A DNA stretch of 10,738 nucleotides from Monoraphidium neglectum (lineage: Eukaryota; Chlorophyta; Chlorophyceae; Sphaeropleales; Selenastraceae). Location: the NCBI RefSeq assembly GCF_000611645.1, contig NW_014012666.1, positions 1-10,738 on the forward strand, given 5' to 3'. This document shows, piece by piece, positions 8,246-10,738 of the stretch; position 1 is the first letter of the stretch; each line of letters opens with the position of its first letter. The translations under genes were made by a program, and so were the position numbers. The notes beneath the pieces are model-generated. The model was not told the origin of the DNA. It worked only from the letters and a program-made list of their open reading frames with translations, and made no database searches.

Positions 8246-8250
8246 TTACA
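8246..8250 (-). terminator. UGUAA poly(A) signal (proximal), helicase gene
   Basis: TTACA on + reads TGTAA on -, only 23 bp past the helicase stop. Used alone it would give a very short 3' UTR. A second - strand copy at 7984-7980 would give about 0.3 kb and would run across the ZIP 3' end. Confidence 0.35.
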
Positions 8251-8273
8251 GCAGGTCTCTAGCCGCCATCCAC

Positions 8274-10738
8274 TCACTGCCGCGCATCGGCGCCGCCGCC
8301 GCCCTCGCCGCGGCCCCCCGGCCCCTCCTCTCCGCGAGGCACAAAGGTGCCGTACTTTCGGACCTTCTTGCTGAACGACCGATTTCTGCTAAAGGCGCCC
8401 TCCAGCGGCCGCCCCTCCTCGACGTACGCCCTCAGCGCCGCCGCCAGGACAGACGCCTCAGGCAGCACCAGTGACGTGACCTTGCCGCCCCGGTCCGCGC
8501 GGGCAGTCCGGCCGATGCGGTGGATGAAGTCCACGGCGTTCAGCGCAAAGTCCGCCTGGACTACGTGGGTCACGCCCGGCAGGTCGATCCCGCGCGCCGC
8601 CGCGTCCGTGCTGACCAAAACCACGTTGCCCCTGCCGCTGCCGCCGCCGCCGCCGCTGCTGCCGCTGCTGCTCCCGCCGGGCCCGTCCGCTGCCGCAGCT
8701 GTGGCCATGGCTAGGAGCGCGGCCTCGCGGTCCTCTTGAGGCACAGCTTTGTGGTACACGTGGTGGCGCACTCCGCGGCGCCCAAGCAGCTCAGACACCT
8801 GGGTCGGTTGTCCAGAACGCAGCAGGGAACGAGCAGGATCAGTCAAGGAGCCGGTCGAAGGACGGGCATTTCCGTGTGGAGGGCGCAAATGGGGATTGTG
8901 ATGCTGCCGCACAGCTAGGTCCTCACCACGGCCCTCTGCAGCGACAACGGCTCGTTTTCGGTGAACCCCAGGGTCTACAGGGCTGGCGTCGTGCTGTGCC
9001 CAATTCAGCGCCCCGACCTGCTGCCGCGGCGCCCCACCACTCGCCGCCCCCTCTCACCGCGTCCGCGCTCGCGACGTCCTTCGAAAACACCAGCACGCGC
9101 GCCCGGCCCGCCGCGTAGTCCTCGCAGCCCGTCACCGCGCGCGTCAGCGCGTCGGCCCAGGCCTGGCCGTCCTCCTGCAACTCCACCCACTCGTGCGTCA
9201 CCCGCGGCTTGCTGCGGTGCAGCAAGTCACCGGCCACCCACACCGCCCCCTTGTACCGCCGCTGCAGCTCGCTGCCGGTGTCCTCCTGGCTGACAGCAGG
9301 CATCGTCGCCGCCACGAACGCGTACTGCTTCCGCAGCGCCGCCGCCGCGTCCTTGCCGATGCCGGCGGCCCGCTCCTCGCCGCCGCCGCCACCGCCGCTG
9401 CTCCGCGCGGCGCCGGGGCTCCGCCAGCCGGCGGCCAGGAGGGCTTTCACTCCGCCGTCCCAGAGGGCGAGCTTGAGCGGCCGCGGCAGGCCGCGCATCA
9501 GCTCCGGGGAGACGCGCAGCTGCGCGGCAGCTGCCTCCTCCATCTGGCGGCGCTCGTACACCTTCATAAGCTGCGAGGGCCGGTTGCGGCCGCCGCATGC
9601 ACAGGGCACCAGGCATGGGGTTGACTGTGAGCAGCCCGTCAAACCACCTTTCTTCTGGACAGGCTGCCATTACCTATAATCCCTGTCTCTTGCTCCCACC
9701 ATACAATCTACAGCCCATGTCGGCAAGCACCAGTTCATTTGTGCCCTCACGTGCGCGATCATCACCGGCCGCATGCAAACAACCCTTAACCGCACCTCCA
9801 GGATGTTTTTGAGGTCCCTCTCGTAACCGCCGTTTAGTAAGAGGTCCGCCTCGTCAACCACCAGGTGCCTCACCGCGGACGCCAGCCCCTCCGGCGTCCA
9901 CAGCCACCCGTAACCCTCCACGTCCCGCAGCAGCGTCACCAGGGCGCCCGGCGTGGTGACGACCAGGTCGGGCCGGTCAAAGGGCGGCGGACAGCGGGAC
10001 GAGACGGTGATCGCGCGCAGCAGCGGCGCGCCGTCGGCGCCGCGCAGCGCGCCGGCGGCGACGAGCACCTGAGCGGCGAGGGCGGTGTTGGGGACCAGGA
10101 CGAGGGCCAGGGGGCGCCGCGCCTCCGCCGCGGCCGGCGGCGCGTCCGGGCCGCCGCCGGCGCCGGGCCCCGGCGGCGCGGCGGCGGCGCCACCCTCAGC
10201 CTCGGCCTCGCGGTGGCGGAGGAGCAGCGATGCTATTGGTGCCAGGTAGGCGAGGGTCTTGCCGCTGCCCGTCTCTGCGGCAAGAACGACGTCCTTGCCC
10301 GCCAGCAGCGGCGGCACGGCAAGCTCCTGTGGTATTAGGAGCCATAGACGCGTCGCCGGTGAGGGGTGGTCGCCGTGGGCCGTCAGCGCGGCGTTTGCAC
10401 CGCAGGCAGCGGCTGCCAAGCAGGCGGGCGCCTCTGCTTGCATGCCCGAGCCGACAGCAGGCGGCAGGCGTCACTGCGTTGCTGCTCCCGCGGCGCCGCC
10501 GGCCGGCCGGGCCCGTGCGAGTGCCCGTGCACGCACCTGCACCCGAGATGGGCGTGGGTAACCAGCCGCCTGCAGCGCGGCCGCGACCGCCGGGCTTAGC
10601 CCGAGCTGCTCGAAAGACGCCGCGGACTCAGCATAGAAGTAATCGGCGCGCGGCGGCGCCTGCTGCCTTTGCAGCAGCGGCGAGGGCGGGGGCTGGCGGC
10701 GGGCGGCGCCGCCGCCGCGGTAGGACCCTCCGCTGCCG
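8274..10738 (-). CDS. DEAD-box ATP-dependent RNA helicase, RH22-like (5' partial)
   Basis: Visible exons on the - strand: 10738-10537, 10326-9796, 9570-9058 and 8798-8274. All internal junctions are phase 0 and give 589 residues, numbered here from the window edge. The protein is an ATP-driven RNA-remodelling enzyme. Motifs in order: F42 with Q motif GYPRPSRVQ (59-67); I AETGSGKT (84-91); Ia PNTALAAQ; Ib TPGAL; II DEAD (225-228); III AAT (331-333); IV RVLVFSKD; V STDAAARGID (478-487); VI HRIGRTAR (508-515). Ia starts PN where PTRELA is usual, III reads AAT for SAT, and the C-terminal block GRPLEGAFSRNRSFSKKVRK matches the plant RH22 type, whose Arabidopsis member acts in plastid 50S ribosome assembly. 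Plastid location is therefore expected, but the transit peptide would lie beyond the window. Ala/Pro/Gly and Gly/Ser insertions sit between I and Ia, before III, and before V. The stop is TGA at 8276-8274. Donors are GTGCGT, GTGCGG and GTGAGA. Confidence 0.92.

Larger units (their letters stand above)
7337..8273. other. Convergent intergenic region / 3' UTRs of genes 3 and 4
   Basis: This 937-bp spacer lies between the ZIP stop and the helicase stop. Its composition is lower in GC than the flanking exons, and no recognisable gene is present. Open frames such as 7374-7955 (+) and 7577-7933 (-) overlap each other and lack domain signatures. It holds one + strand UGUAA signal (8096-8100), two - strand signals (8246-8250 and 7980-7984) and a perfect inverted repeat (8185-8216). 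Confidence 0.6.

Overview
The window looks like nuclear DNA of a green alga (Chlorophyta, probably a core chlorophyte). It is GC-rich and has spliced genes with short introns. All 12 introns placed here have donors starting GTG and acceptors ending in TAG or CAG, and UGUAA poly(A) signals follow the genes. The proteins match plant and algal families. No bacterial operon, phage, CRISPR array or intact mobile element is visible.

Layout: four genes alternate in strand. (1) Positions 26-339, + strand: the last exon of a mitochondrial carrier, most like the S-adenosylmethionine carrier group. (2) Positions 1095-2780, - strand, four exons: a 393-residue membrane protein of unrecognised family. It has a signal peptide, three predicted membrane helices, a Cys-containing loop, and a long Pro/Gln/Gly/Tyr-rich tail with 23 uninterrupted CAG (Gln) codons. 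(3) Positions 4652-7336, + strand, seven exons: a complete ZIP-family zinc/iron transporter of about 368 residues with two His-rich segments. (4) Positions 8274-10738, - strand, four visible exons: a DEAD-box RNA helicase resembling the plastid RH22 group, with its N-terminus beyond the right edge.

Between the genes: genes 1 and 2 converge over 340-1094, genes 2 and 3 diverge from a 1.87-kb spacer (2781-4651), and genes 3 and 4 converge over 7337-8273. The convergent spacers hold oppositely oriented UGUAA signals, G-rich tracts and, in the second, a perfect 12-bp inverted repeat. The divergent spacer holds a pair of GTAC cores 10 bp apart about 250 bp upstream of the transporter, the core recognised by SBP-type metal regulators in Chlamydomonas.

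The four genes do not form an obvious pathway. I see no convincing new multigene system. The least explained items are gene 2, the two stop-free 3n introns (in genes 2 and 3), and the GTAC pair. Exon borders were placed by eye from reading frame, family fit and splice consensus, without transcript data.
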